Shown here one piece after another: positions 8,174-16,783 of a stretch of DNA of 64,000 nucleotides. Below the pieces are notes generated by a model. It was not told the DNA's origin. It saw only the letters and a list, made by a program, of their open reading frames with translations, and searched no databases. The DNA lies in the NCBI RefSeq assembly GCF_040744945.1, contig NZ_CP160453.1, positions 620,001-684,000 of the forward strand, written 5' to 3'. Origin of the DNA: Saccharothrix sp. HUAS TT1. GTDB taxonomy: Bacteria > Actinomycetota > Actinomycetes > Mycobacteriales > Pseudonocardiaceae. A program made the translations under genes and the position numbers. Each line of letters begins with the position of its first letter. Position 1 is the first letter of the stretch.

Positions 8174-9112
8174 TTACGCCTCCCGGGCGTCCAAGGGTGC
8201 ACCGAGACCGGCCTCGTCCGTCCGCCTCACCAGTGGCAGGGGCGTGACGTCGGCCGACGCGTTGCTCAGCGGCTCCACCGCCGCCCGGAAACCCTCCAGC
8301 GCGTCCAGCTCGCGCCGCCGCGCCGACAGGAACCGCTGGAGGTGCGTGCTGGACAGGTTGACGGCGTCGATCGCGCCGTCGGCGGCCCGGTGCGCGCGCC
8401 CGGCCGCCGCCCTGACCTGCTCGACGTCGTCGGCCAGCGCCCGGTCGGTGACCGCGAACATCGCCGCCGACGCGATCACCGCGAACCCGGTCGGCCCGCA
8501 CAGGAACACCCGCCGGTCGAGCAGCCAGCGCAGCAGCTCGGGGTCGGTGTCCAGGGCCGCGACCACCGCGCCGTCGTTCGGCACGAACATGATCGTCCCG
8601 TAGATGGCGTCGGCCCACCGCTGGTAGCCCTTGCCCGCCAGCTCCGCGGCCCGCGCGCGGATGTTGCGCACGTGCACCCGCAGCGCGTCGACCCGCTCGG
8701 ACGCGTCGTCGGTCTCCACCGCCTCCGCCCACGTGGCCATGCTCATCTTCGCGTCCACCGGCACCCGCCGCCCGCCGCCGACGTTGAGCACCAGGTCCGG
8801 CCGCACGGAACCGCCGCCCGCGACGTCCACCTGGAGGTCGAAGTGGACGCCCTCGCGCAGGCCGAGCGCCCGCGCCGTCTCCACCAGCACCTTCTCGCCC
8901 AGCTCACCGCGACCGCTGACCGACGAGAACGCCACTTCGTACCGCTGCAACGCCGCCCACTGGGCGTCACCGCGGGCGCGTTCGGCCTGCACGGCGGCCA
9001 GCGCGGCATCCGTGCGCCGCACCCCGTCCTGGTAGAGCCGCCACAGGAACACCAGGGCGCCGGCGAGCAGGAGCGCCACGACCACTGCCGCCGTGCTGAG
9101 GACCGCTGTCAT
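8174..9112 (-). CDS. rmuC: DNA recombination protein RmuC
   Basis: 312 residues. An N-terminal membrane helix (AAVVVALLLAGALVFLW) is followed by a short helical stretch and the RmuC domain, with recognisable blocks RPDLVLNVGGGRRVPVDAKM, YQRWADAIYGTIMFVPND and VFLCGPTGFAVI. E. coli RmuC is ~475 residues because of a longer coiled coil; the shorter form is common in actinobacteria. RmuC limits inversions at short inverted repeats and is predicted to be a restriction-endonuclease-fold nuclease. The ATG at 9112 gives a normal start. It is divergent from sbcDC, another hairpin-processing system. Confidence 0.9.
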   Translation of the reverse strand: MTAVLSTAAVVVALLLAGALVFLWRLYQDGVRRTDAALAAVQAERARGDAQWAALQRYEVAFSSVSGRGELGEKVLVETARALGLREGVHFDLQVDVAGGGSVRPDLVLNVGGGRRVPVDAKMSMATWAEAVETDDASERVDALRVHVRNIRARAAELAGKGYQRWADAIYGTIMFVPNDGAVVAALDTDPELLRWLLDRRVFLCGPTGFAVIASAAMFAVTDRALADDVEQVRAAAGRAHRAADGAIDAVNLSSTHLQRFLSARRRELDALEGFRAAVEPLSNASADVTPLPLVRRTDEAGLGAPLDAREA

Positions 9113-9207
9113 CCCCCGATCATCCCAACCCGCGTCCGACCACACGTTCGAGCGACACGCCGGGCGGGGTTCCACGGTTGGGGGCCGGCCGGCCTACGGT
9201 GGCCGGC

Positions 9208-10701
9208 GTGAAGATCCTGCACACGTCCGACTGGCACGTGGGCCGCACCTTCCACGGTCGTGACCTGCTGCAAGAGCAGGAAGCAGTGCTCAGCGGCCTG
9301 GCGGACACGATTTCGGACGAGCGGGTCGACGTGGTCGTGGTCGCGGGTGACCTGTTCGACCGGGCGGTGCCGAACGCGGAGGCGGTCGCGGTGTGCTCGC
9401 GGGTGCTCAAGCGGTTGCGCGCGGCGGGCGCGAAGATCGTGATCACGCCGGGCAACCACGACTCGGCGGCCAGGCTCGGCTTCCTGGGCGCGTTCGCCGA
9501 GGCCGGCGGCCTGCACTTGCGGACGCGGGTGGCCGAGCTGCACCAGCCGGTCCTGTTCGCCGACGCCCACGGCCCGGTGGCGGTGTACGGAATCCCGTTC
9601 CTTGAGCCGGAGACAGCCCGCCACGCCCTCGGCATCGAAACAAGCGCAGCTACTAAATCTAGCGCCGCTAGCAAAAAGAGCAGCGCCAGCAAAGCGGCCG
9701 GAGCTAGCGGAGCGATCGAGACTGCCAGGGCTAGCAAATCTAGCGGCGCTAGCAGTACGAGCGAAGCTAGCGAATCAGGCCGGGCCAGCAGCGCTAGCAA
9801 GACAAGCGACAACAGCAGCGCTAGCACGGCAGGCGGCGACAGCGGGACAGGTAGGACGAGTGGATCTAGCAGTGCTAGCGCTGCGAGCGGTGACAGCGAG
9901 GCTAGTGGGCTGGACGGAGCTAGCGGTGCTAGTGAAGCGAGCGGTGGTAGCAGGGTTGGTGGGGCGGACAGCGGTGGTGGGGTGGGTGAGGTCAGGGGGC
10001 ACGCCGGGGTGCTGACCGAGGCGATGCGGCGCGTCCGGCAGGATCTGGCCGGTCGGCCGGGCGCTCGGTCGGTGGTGCTGGCGCACGCGTTCGTGACCGG
10101 CGGCGAGCCGTGCGAGTCCGAGCGCACGATCGCGGTCGGTGGGGTGCAGGACGTGCCGGGCTCGGTGTTCTCCGGGGTCGACTACGTGGCCCTCGGCCAC
10201 CTGCACGGGCAGCAGACACTCGCCGACCACTTGCGGTACTCGGGCAGTCCGGTGGCGTACTCGTTCTCCGAAGCACGACACCACAAGTCGGTCTGGCTGG
10301 TGGAACTGGACGCGGGTGGGCTGGCCGGGGTGGAACGGCGATCCCTGCCGGTGCCCCGCTCGCTGTCGACGTTGAACGGCACGCTGGAAGACCTGCTGCT
10401 GGACCCCGGGCACGAGCCGGTGCACGACCACTTCCTCTCCGTGACCCTGACCGACCAGGTCCGACCGCTGGACGCGTTGCGGCGCCTGCAGAAGCGCTTC
10501 CCGCACGCCGTGCACGTCGAATGGCGCCCGGAGGGCGGGCGGACCGGTGAACTGCGCTTCGCCGAACGGGTGCGCGGCCGCACCGACGAGGAGATCGCCT
10601 GCTGCTTCATCGAGGACGTGCGCGGCGACCAGCCGGGACGGCGTGAGCTGGACCTGCTGCGCGAGGCGTTCGCCGCCGCCGCCCGGGAGGAGGACGCGTG
10701 A
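9208..10701 (+). CDS. sbcD: Exonuclease SbcD with a large (Ala-Ser-Xaa)n insertion
   Basis: 497 residues, about 105 more than a typical actinobacterial SbcD. The phosphodiesterase motifs are intact: HTSDWHVGR near the N-terminus, VVAGDLFDRA, TPGNHDSAARLG, LAHAFV and ALGHLHGQQ. With SbcC it forms the Mre11-Rad50-type nuclease that cleaves DNA hairpins. Between GIPFLEPETARHALGI (ending near residue 144) and LTEAMRRVRQDL is a low-complexity stretch of Ser, Ala, Gly and charged residues with three-residue periodicity, probably a disordered loop. The catalytic residues flank it, so the enzyme may still work. The start is a GTG at 9208; the stop overlaps sbcC. Confidence 0.95.
   Translation: MKILHTSDWHVGRTFHGRDLLQEQEAVLSGLADTISDERVDVVVVAGDLFDRAVPNAEAVAVCSRVLKRLRAAGAKIVITPGNHDSAARLGFLGAFAEAGGLHLRTRVAELHQPVLFADAHGPVAVYGIPFLEPETARHALGIETSAATKSSAASKKSSASKAAGASGAIETARASKSSGASSTSEASESGRASSASKTSDNSSASTAGGDSGTGRTSGSSSASAASGDSEASGLDGASGASEASGGSRVGGADSGGGVGEVRGHAGVLTEAMRRVRQDLAGRPGARSVVLAHAFVTGGEPCESERTIAVGGVQDVPGSVFSGVDYVALGHLHGQQTLADHLRYSGSPVAYSFSEARHHKSVWLVELDAGGLAGVERRSLPVPRSLSTLNGTLEDLLLDPGHEPVHDHFLSVTLTDQVRPLDALRRLQKRFPHAVHVEWRPEGGRTGELRFAERVRGRTDEEIACCFIEDVRGDQPGRRELDLLREAFAAAAREEDA
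9640..9950 (+). repeat. 9-bp tandem repeat, GCT AGC NNN, inside sbcD
   Basis: Fourteen CTAG tetranucleotides occur between 9659 and 9932 (first bases 9659, 9668, 9704, 9731, 9740, 9749, 9767, 9794, 9821, 9866, 9875, 9902, 9920, 9929). Every spacing is a multiple of 9 bp and in phase with the reading frame. The unit encodes Ala-Ser-Xaa, degenerating to Thr-Ser, Asp-Ser or Gly at some copies; about 34 units are recognisable. Codons such as GCT, TCT, ACT and AAA, rare in the flanking genes, are frequent here, so base composition differs sharply from the rest of sbcD. Confidence 0.95.
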
Positions 10702-13577
10702 AGCTGCACCGGTTGGCGGTCAGCGGGTTCGGCCCGTACGCGCGGCACGAGGAGGTCGACTTCGACCTGCTCGGCGCCGACGGCCTGTTCCTGCTGCACG
10801 GCGACACGGGCGCGGGCAAGACGACGCTGCTCGACGCGGTGGCGTTCGCGCTGTTCGGCAAGGTCCCCGGCGCGCGCGGCGACGTGAAGAGGTTGCGCTG
10901 CGACTACGCCGACCGGGACACGCCGACCTACGTCGAGCTGGAGCTGACCGTGCGCGGCAGGCGGTTCCGGCTCAAGCGCAGCCCGGAGTACGAACGGCCG
11001 AAGAAGCGCGGTGACGGCGCGACCAGGCAGCAGGCGCAGGTGTCGCTGACGTGGGTCAGCGGGTGGACCGGTGAGGGGCACACCCGGATCGACGACGTGG
11101 CCCGCGAGGTCGAGGGCCTGCTCGGGATGACCGCCGAGCAGTTCTTCCAGGTGGTGCTGCTGCCGCAGGGCGAGTTCGCCCGGTTCCTGCGCGCCGAGAC
11201 CGCCGAGCGGGAGAAGCTGCTGGAGAAGCTGTTCGGCACCGAGCGCTTCCTGGACGTCGAGCGGTGGTTCCGCGACCGCAGGCGGGAGCGCAAGCGCGAG
11301 GTCGAACAGCTCGGCCTGGTGCACCGCGGCCTGGTGCAGCGGGTCGCCGAGGTGGCGCTGGAGGAGCCGCCGGAGGGCGGTGGCGACGCGGAATGGCTCA
11401 GCTCGCTGCTCAAGCGGCTGGACGAGGTCGAGCGGGACGCCGAGCAGGTCGCGGCGCGGGCGACCGCCGGGCGGGCCGAGGCGGAGCTGGTGTGGCAGGA
11501 GGCGCGGGCCGGGCACGAGCGGGTGCGCCGGGTGCGGGAGGCGCGGCGCAACCTCGACCGGTTCGCCGAGGTGGAGCCGAGCCTGCGGGCGTGGGTCGCC
11601 GAACGCGACGCGGCCAGGCAGGCCGCGGTCGTCGTGCCCGCGCACGAGCGCGCGGTGAAGCTGGAGCGCGAGCTGGCCGCCGCCGTCGCCCGGGAGCGGG
11701 CCGCGGCCGACGCGGTGGCCGCCCTCGGCTACCAGGGGTCGGACCTGCGCGGTGACGGCGAGCGCCTGCGCGAGGAGGCGGGCGGCCTGACCGGCCTGGC
11801 CGCCGACGCCGAGCGGCAGCGCGCCGACCAGCGGCGGATCGCGCAGCTGGACCGCGACGTCGCGACCACGTCCCAGCGGTTGGCCGCGCTGGTCACCCAG
11901 CTGGACGAGGTGCCGCCCCGGCTGGCCGCCGCGAAGACCGCGGTCGAGGAGTCGGCGGAGGCCGCCGCCCGCCTGCCGCAGACCTCCGGCCTGGCCGCCG
12001 CCGCGGGTGAGCTGCCCGGTGTCGAGCGGGCGTTCCGGGAGGCCGACGAGGCGCGCCGGGACGCGGTGGACGCGCAGCAGAAGGCCCGCGAGCGGCTGCT
12101 GCGCATCCGGCAGGAGCGGCTGGACGGCATGGCGGTCGAGCTGGCCGGGCAGCTGCACGCGGGTCGGGGCTGCCCGGTGTGCGGTTCGGCCGAGCACCCG
12201 TCGCCCGCGCAGCCGGTGCTGGACATGGTGACGGCGGCCGACGAGGACCGGGCGGCCGAGGACGACCAGCGCGCGCTCGAACGGCGTCAGGCGGCCGAGG
12301 CGGAGTCGCAGAAGCTGGGGGCGCGGCTGACGTTGCTGCGCGAGCAGCTGGGCGACCGCCCGCCGGCCGAGCTGGAGCGCGAGCACCGGTCCGTGGCCGC
12401 GCAGGCCGAGCAGCTGGAGGTCCGGCAGAACGAGCTGGCCGAGCTGGAGGACAAGGTGCGGCGCGCGCTCGAACAGCGTGGCGCGCTGGAACGCCAACTG
12501 GCCGAGGCCGGCGCGCAGCGCAAGGAGCTGGCGGACGCGGTCGAGGAGCGGGGCGCGCGGCTGGAGGAGGCGCGCGGCGACTTCCCGGACGTGGTGACGC
12601 GCCGGGCGCACCTCGGCGACCTGGCCGACGCGCTGACCGGGCTGGCCGCGTGCCGCACGACCGTGGTCGAGCACGAGGAGCGGCTGGCCGACGACCGGCT
12701 GGAGGTGGCGCGGCTGGCGGCGGAGGCCGGGTTCGCCGACGTGGCGGAGGCCCTGGCCGCGGTCCGGCCGGCCGCCGCGATCGCCGAGCTGGAGAACCGC
12801 GTCCGCGACGTCGAGAAGACCCGGACGGCGGCCGAGAGCACGCTGGCCGAGCTGCCCGACGTCGACCCGGCCGACGAGGTCGACGTGACCGGCGCGGAGG
12901 AGGCGTTCCGCCGGGCGGGCGACGTCGCGACCGACGCCACCACGGCGTGGACCGACGCCCGCACGAGGGCCGCCCGCGCCGCCACCCTGGCCGGGCAGCT
13001 GCGGGCCGCGTGGCTGCGGCTGGAGCCGGTGGAGGCCGAGTTCGCCGAGCTGGACGCGTTGACCGACGTGATCAACGGCATGGGCCAGAACGCCCGGAGC
13101 ATGACCCTGCGCACCTACGTGCTGGCCGCCCGGCTGGAGGAGGTCGCGGTCGCCGCCGGCGCCCGGCTGGAGCGGATGAGCCAGGGCCGCTACCGGTTCG
13201 TGCACTCGATCGAGGCCGGTCCGCGCGGCACCAGGGGCGGGCTGGGCCTGGACGTGATGGACGACTACTCGGGGCAGCAGCGGCCGGCGAAGACGCTGTC
13301 CGGCGGCGAGTCGTTCCTGGCGTCGCTGGCGCTGGCGCTCGGGCTGGCCGACGTGGTGGCCGCGGGCGCGGTGCTGGACACGCTGTTCATCGACGAGGGC
13401 TTCGGCACGCTCGACGCGGAGACCCTGGAGCTGGTGATGACCACGCTGGACGAGCTGCGGGCCGGTGGCCGGGTGGTCGGGCTGGTGTCGCACGTCGAGG
13501 AGCTGCGGCAGCGCATCCCGACCCGGCTGCGGGTGCGCAAGGCGCGGGAGGGCTCCTCGCTGGAGCTGACGGCCTAG
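10698..13577 (+). CDS. sbcC: Exonuclease subunit SbcC (Rad50-like SMC ATPase)
   Basis: 959 residues. Walker A GDTGAGKTTLLDAV is near residue 35, long coiled coils flank a zinc hook CPVCGSAEHPSP near residue 492, the ABC signature LSGGESFLASLALALG is near 868, and Walker B with D-loop LDTLFIDEGFGTLD is near 895. It provides the DNA-binding ATPase of the SbcCD nuclease. The GTG start overlaps the sbcD stop (GTGA), so the subunits are co-translated. The last codons (LTA and stop) form the first unit of a tandem repeat continuing downstream. Confidence 0.96.
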   Translation: MKLHRLAVSGFGPYARHEEVDFDLLGADGLFLLHGDTGAGKTTLLDAVAFALFGKVPGARGDVKRLRCDYADRDTPTYVELELTVRGRRFRLKRSPEYERPKKRGDGATRQQAQVSLTWVSGWTGEGHTRIDDVAREVEGLLGMTAEQFFQVVLLPQGEFARFLRAETAEREKLLEKLFGTERFLDVERWFRDRRRERKREVEQLGLVHRGLVQRVAEVALEEPPEGGGDAEWLSSLLKRLDEVERDAEQVAARATAGRAEAELVWQEARAGHERVRRVREARRNLDRFAEVEPSLRAWVAERDAARQAAVVVPAHERAVKLERELAAAVARERAAADAVAALGYQGSDLRGDGERLREEAGGLTGLAADAERQRADQRRIAQLDRDVATTSQRLAALVTQLDEVPPRLAAAKTAVEESAEAAARLPQTSGLAAAAGELPGVERAFREADEARRDAVDAQQKARERLLRIRQERLDGMAVELAGQLHAGRGCPVCGSAEHPSPAQPVLDMVTAADEDRAAEDDQRALERRQAAEAESQKLGARLTLLREQLGDRPPAELEREHRSVAAQAEQLEVRQNELAELEDKVRRALEQRGALERQLAEAGAQRKELADAVEERGARLEEARGDFPDVVTRRAHLGDLADALTGLAACRTTVVEHEERLADDRLEVARLAAEAGFADVAEALAAVRPAAAIAELENRVRDVEKTRTAAESTLAELPDVDPADEVDVTGAEEAFRRAGDVATDATTAWTDARTRAARAATLAGQLRAAWLRLEPVEAEFAELDALTDVINGMGQNARSMTLRTYVLAARLEEVAVAAGARLERMSQGRYRFVHSIEAGPRGTRGGLGLDVMDDYSGQQRPAKTLSGGESFLASLALALGLADVVAAGAVLDTLFIDEGFGTLDAETLELVMTTLDELRAGGRVVGLVSHVEELRQRIPTRLRVRKAREGSSLELTA

Positions 13578-13664
13578 CCCGCCTGACGGCCCAGCCGCTC
13601 ACCAGACGGCCCAGCCGCTCACCAGACGGCCAGCCGCCCGCCTGACGGCCTAGCCCGCCTGACG
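13566..13664. repeat. ~20-bp tandem repeat at the sbcC 3' end
   Basis: About five degenerate units starting CTGACGGC or CAGACGGC are strung together. A 23-bp stretch at 13566-13588 recurs perfectly at 13642-13664, and two identical units with CCAGCCGCTCACCAG lie between. The first unit contains the sbcC stop codon; the last overlaps the stop of the convergent SARP gene. It looks like slippage duplication of the sbcC terminus, though a termination role is possible. Confidence 0.85.
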
Positions 13665-16499
13665 AGCCCCCGGCGCGCACCGGGTCGCCAGCGAGCGGTG
13701 CCGGCGGGCGTCCTCCGGGCGGTCCCAGGCGTCGTAGGCGCCGGCGAGGCCCGCGTGCGCCCGAGCCTCCTCGTGCCGGTCCCCCGTGTGCCGGGTGAGC
13801 GCCAGCGCCCGGTGGTGGTGGTCGACCGCCCGCCGCGGGTCGCCCTCGGCGGTGGCGAGTTCGCCCAGGCTGTCGTGCACCTCGCACTCCAGGTCGCGGT
13901 TGCCGGTGGCCCGCGCGCCCGCGAGCGCTTCGCACAGGTGCCCGCGGGCGACGTCGAACCGGCCGAGCCGGAGGTGCGCCAGGCCCAGGTTCGCCTGGAG
14001 GTGGTCGACCAGCGCGTGGTCGTTGCCGGCGTCCGGCACGGCCGCCATCGCCTCCCGCGCGGCCCGGACCGCCTCCTCGTGCCGACCCGCCGCCACGTGC
14101 AGCAGCGCCAGGCTGCCCAGCACACCCGACTCGCCGCGGCGGTTCCCGATCGCCCGGGCGATGGCCAGCGCCTCACCGAAGGTCCGCTCCGCCTCTTCGA
14201 ACCGGCCGAGCCGGCGCAGCACGACGCCGAGGTTCTTCAACGCCCGACCGGTGCAGCTCGCGTCACCGGTCTCCCGCCCGAGCGCGACGGCCCGCTCGTG
14301 GTGCCCCAGCGCCTCCTCGTACCGCCCCAACCGCTCGCAGCCGATGCCGAGGCCGGTCAGCGCGACGCCCTCGGCGACGCGGTCCGCCCGCCGGCGGGCG
14401 GCTGCCAGCGCGTGCGCGTGCAGCGCCAGCGACTCGTCGTGGTGGCCGCGGACGTGGAAGTAGGGCCACAGCGCGGTGGTCAGCCCCTCGACGTGCGCCG
14501 CGTCGCCGTGCCCGGCCACGTGCTCGGCGACCGCGAGGAGGTTCGCCCGCTCCGCCTCCAGCCACGCCATCGCGTCGTCCCGGGTCGCCAGGCCGGCCGT
14601 CGGCGCGGTCGGCTCGCCGTGCTGCGCGGGGTCGTAGAGCCGCATCGCGGCCCCGACCTTGGTCACGTAGTGGTCCGCCAGCGCGGTCAGCGCCTCTCGG
14701 CGGCCCGCCTCGCCGTCGACCTCGGCGGCGAGTTCCCGGGCGTAGCTGCGCAGCAGGTCGTGCATCTGGAACCGGTCGTCGGCCGTCTGCTCCACGAGGT
14801 GCGCCCGCACCAGCACGTCGACGTGCCGCCGCGCCGGTCCGCCGGTCAGCGCGGTGATCGCGGCTACGCCCAGTTCGTGGCACGGGTGCGCGCCCAGCAG
14901 CCGGAACACCCTGGCGGCGGCGGGTCCGAGCTGCCGGTAGGACCACGAGAACGCCGACCGCAGCGCCGCGTGCGGGTCGCCGTCGTCGTCCAGCAGGTCC
15001 AGCGGGTCCAGCCGGTCCTGCTCCCCGGTCAGCTCGCCGCCGAGGTCGGCGAGCGACGCGGACGGGCGGCCGGTGGCGAGTTCGGCGGCCAGCCGCAGCG
15101 CCAGCGGCAGCCGGGCGCACGACGCCGCCAGCGCGTCCACCGCGGCCGGGTCCGCCGCCGCCCGGTCGCCGATCAGCGCCACCAGCAGGTCACGGGCCTC
15201 GTCGGCGGGCAGCAGGTCGAGCCGGCAGCGGTGGGCGCCCTCGGTGGCGATCAGGCCGCGCAGCGAGTCGCGGCTGGTCACCACGGCCAGGCAGCCGGGC
15301 GAGCCGGGCAGCAGCGGCCGGACCTGGGCGGCCGTGCGGGCGTTGTCGAGCACCACGAGCACCCGCCTGCCCGACAGCAGGGACCGGAAGCGGGCGGCGC
15401 GCTCGGCCACGTCCTGGGGGATGTCCCGGGAGTCGACGCCCAGCGCGCGCAGGAAGCCGGACAGCGCGTCGCCCGGCCCGACCGGCAGCTCGGGGTCGTA
15501 GCCGCGCAGGTTGACGTAGAGCTGCCCGTCCGGGAACCGGTCGCGGACCCGGTGCGCCCAGAACAGCACCAGCGCCGTCTTCCCCACCCCGCCGGTGCCG
15601 GTGACGACCGCGATCGGCGGCGGCTGCCGGTCGTCCGCGCGGTCCAGCAGCGCGTCCAGCTCGGCGAGGTGCCCGGCGCGCCCGGTGAACCCGACGACGG
15701 CGGCGGGGACCTGCGCGGGCTTCGGCCGCGGCGGGGCGCCCGGGTCCCGGTCGACCGCCAGGTTCTGGTTGAGGATGTCCAGGTGCAGCCCGCGCAGCTC
15801 CGCTCCGGGCCGCAGGCCGAGTTCCCGGTCCAGCAGCACCCGTCCCTCGTCGTACACGTCCAGCGCGTCGGCCTGGCGGCCCGCCCGGTACAGCGCGGTC
15901 ATCAGCGAACCGCGCAGCCGTTCCCGGAACGGGTGACGCCCGACCAGGTCGGTCAGCGCGACCACGGCCTCCTCGTGCGCGCCCATCGCCGACAACGCCG
16001 CCGCGTGCCCCTCCCGGGCGGCCAGCAGGCGCTCGCCCAGCCCGGTCCGCACGCTCTCGACGTCCGGCCCGACCAGGTCGCCGAACGGCTCGCCGCGCCA
16101 CAGCCCCACCGCCTCCGCCAGCGCCGCCGCGGCCTCCCGGTGCAGGCCCTCCTCGCCGTGCCGCCGGCCCGTCCGGACCAGGTCCTCGAACCGGCGCGCG
16201 TCGAGCTCGTGGTCCGCGACCCGCAGGCGGTAACCGGCCCGGCCACCCGAGATCCGGTCGTCGGACGGGTCCTCGGCCAGCAGCCGGCGCAGCTTCCAGA
16301 CGTAGGTCTTGACGTTCTGCTCCGCCGACGGCGGCGGGCCGCCCGGCCACAGGGCGTCGACCAGCCGCTCCACGCTCACCCACTCGTCGACGTGCAGCAG
16401 CAGCGTGGACAGCAGCACCCTGGGCTTGCGCGCCTCGACGGGGACGCGCGCGCCGTCGGACCGCAACAGGTCGACCACGCCCAGGACCCGGAACAGCAC
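13650..16499 (-). CDS. AfsR/SARP-type transcriptional regulator with BTAD, NB-ARC and TPR domains
   Basis: 949 residues. The N-terminus holds an OmpR-like winged helix (about residues 1-90; VSVERLVDALWPGGPP, VKTYVWKLRRLL). A BTAD domain follows to about 245 (ALYRAGRQADALDVYDEGR). An NB-ARC ATPase has P-loop GTGGVGKTALVLF near residue 300, RRVLVVLDNARTAAQV, and CARLPLALRLAAEL in the GxPLA position. C-terminal TPRs run from about 650 (RYEEALGHHERAVALGRETG and repeats). Such proteins activate secondary-metabolism or developmental genes. The GTG at 16499 has GGGGGAG at 8 nt. Three TGTACC-like repeats lie 105-131 bp upstream. The ABC exporter gene precedes it on the same strand. Confidence 0.92.
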   Translation of the reverse strand: MLFRVLGVVDLLRSDGARVPVEARKPRVLLSTLLLHVDEWVSVERLVDALWPGGPPPSAEQNVKTYVWKLRRLLAEDPSDDRISGGRAGYRLRVADHELDARRFEDLVRTGRRHGEEGLHREAAAALAEAVGLWRGEPFGDLVGPDVESVRTGLGERLLAAREGHAAALSAMGAHEEAVVALTDLVGRHPFRERLRGSLMTALYRAGRQADALDVYDEGRVLLDRELGLRPGAELRGLHLDILNQNLAVDRDPGAPPRPKPAQVPAAVVGFTGRAGHLAELDALLDRADDRQPPPIAVVTGTGGVGKTALVLFWAHRVRDRFPDGQLYVNLRGYDPELPVGPGDALSGFLRALGVDSRDIPQDVAERAARFRSLLSGRRVLVVLDNARTAAQVRPLLPGSPGCLAVVTSRDSLRGLIATEGAHRCRLDLLPADEARDLLVALIGDRAAADPAAVDALAASCARLPLALRLAAELATGRPSASLADLGGELTGEQDRLDPLDLLDDDGDPHAALRSAFSWSYRQLGPAAARVFRLLGAHPCHELGVAAITALTGGPARRHVDVLVRAHLVEQTADDRFQMHDLLRSYARELAAEVDGEAGRREALTALADHYVTKVGAAMRLYDPAQHGEPTAPTAGLATRDDAMAWLEAERANLLAVAEHVAGHGDAAHVEGLTTALWPYFHVRGHHDESLALHAHALAAARRRADRVAEGVALTGLGIGCERLGRYEEALGHHERAVALGRETGDASCTGRALKNLGVVLRRLGRFEEAERTFGEALAIARAIGNRRGESGVLGSLALLHVAAGRHEEAVRAAREAMAAVPDAGNDHALVDHLQANLGLAHLRLGRFDVARGHLCEALAGARATGNRDLECEVHDSLGELATAEGDPRRAVDHHHRALALTRHTGDRHEEARAHAGLAGAYDAWDRPEDARRHRSLATRCAPGARQAG

Positions 16500-16603
16500 T
16501 CGGCACACTCCCCCGCGCCCGGCTCGACCGTCCCCACGGCCGCGGGCGGTCCCGAAGGTAGCGCAGGACCACCCGCGCCGACACCCGATCGGCGGATCGG
16601 GGA

Positions 16604-16630
16604 TGTACCGGCGGTGTACCGGCGTGCACC
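16604..16630 (-). promoter_or_regulatory. Candidate SARP-binding direct repeats
   Basis: TGTACCGGCG occurs at 16604-16613 and again at 16615-16624, an 11-bp period, with a weaker TGCACC at 16625. SARPs bind direct repeats spaced by one helical turn near the -35 region. The site lies upstream of the SARP gene itself, so autoregulation is plausible. This is pattern-based only. Confidence 0.45.
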
Positions 16631-16783
16631 ACGCTGGTCGCGCGGATCGGTGCGCGTGACCTCTCACTGGGGGTAGGCCACGACGCCGATCGCTCGGCGG
16701 ACCCCCACGACCGCCGGCACGCGGACGCCACGCCCGGGCGCCACGCAGCTCCCCCTGCAGGCGCCCGGTCGTGGGCCCGGCCG

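Noticed and set aside
9659..9932. CRISPR array, because of regular short repeats
   Set aside because: The units are 9 bp, in frame and coding; there are no spacers of constant length and no cas genes.
9120..10127. 335-codon minus-strand open frame rich in Leu-Ala-Pro across sbcD
   Set aside because: It is the mirror of the Ala-Ser-Xaa repeat on the coding strand; no RBS, and it overlaps the intact sbcD motifs.
10182..13493. 1103-codon minus-strand open frame across sbcD/sbcC
   Set aside because: A GC-rich shadow frame opposite a gene with complete SbcC motifs; its Arg/Gly/Leu/His composition is typical of shadows.
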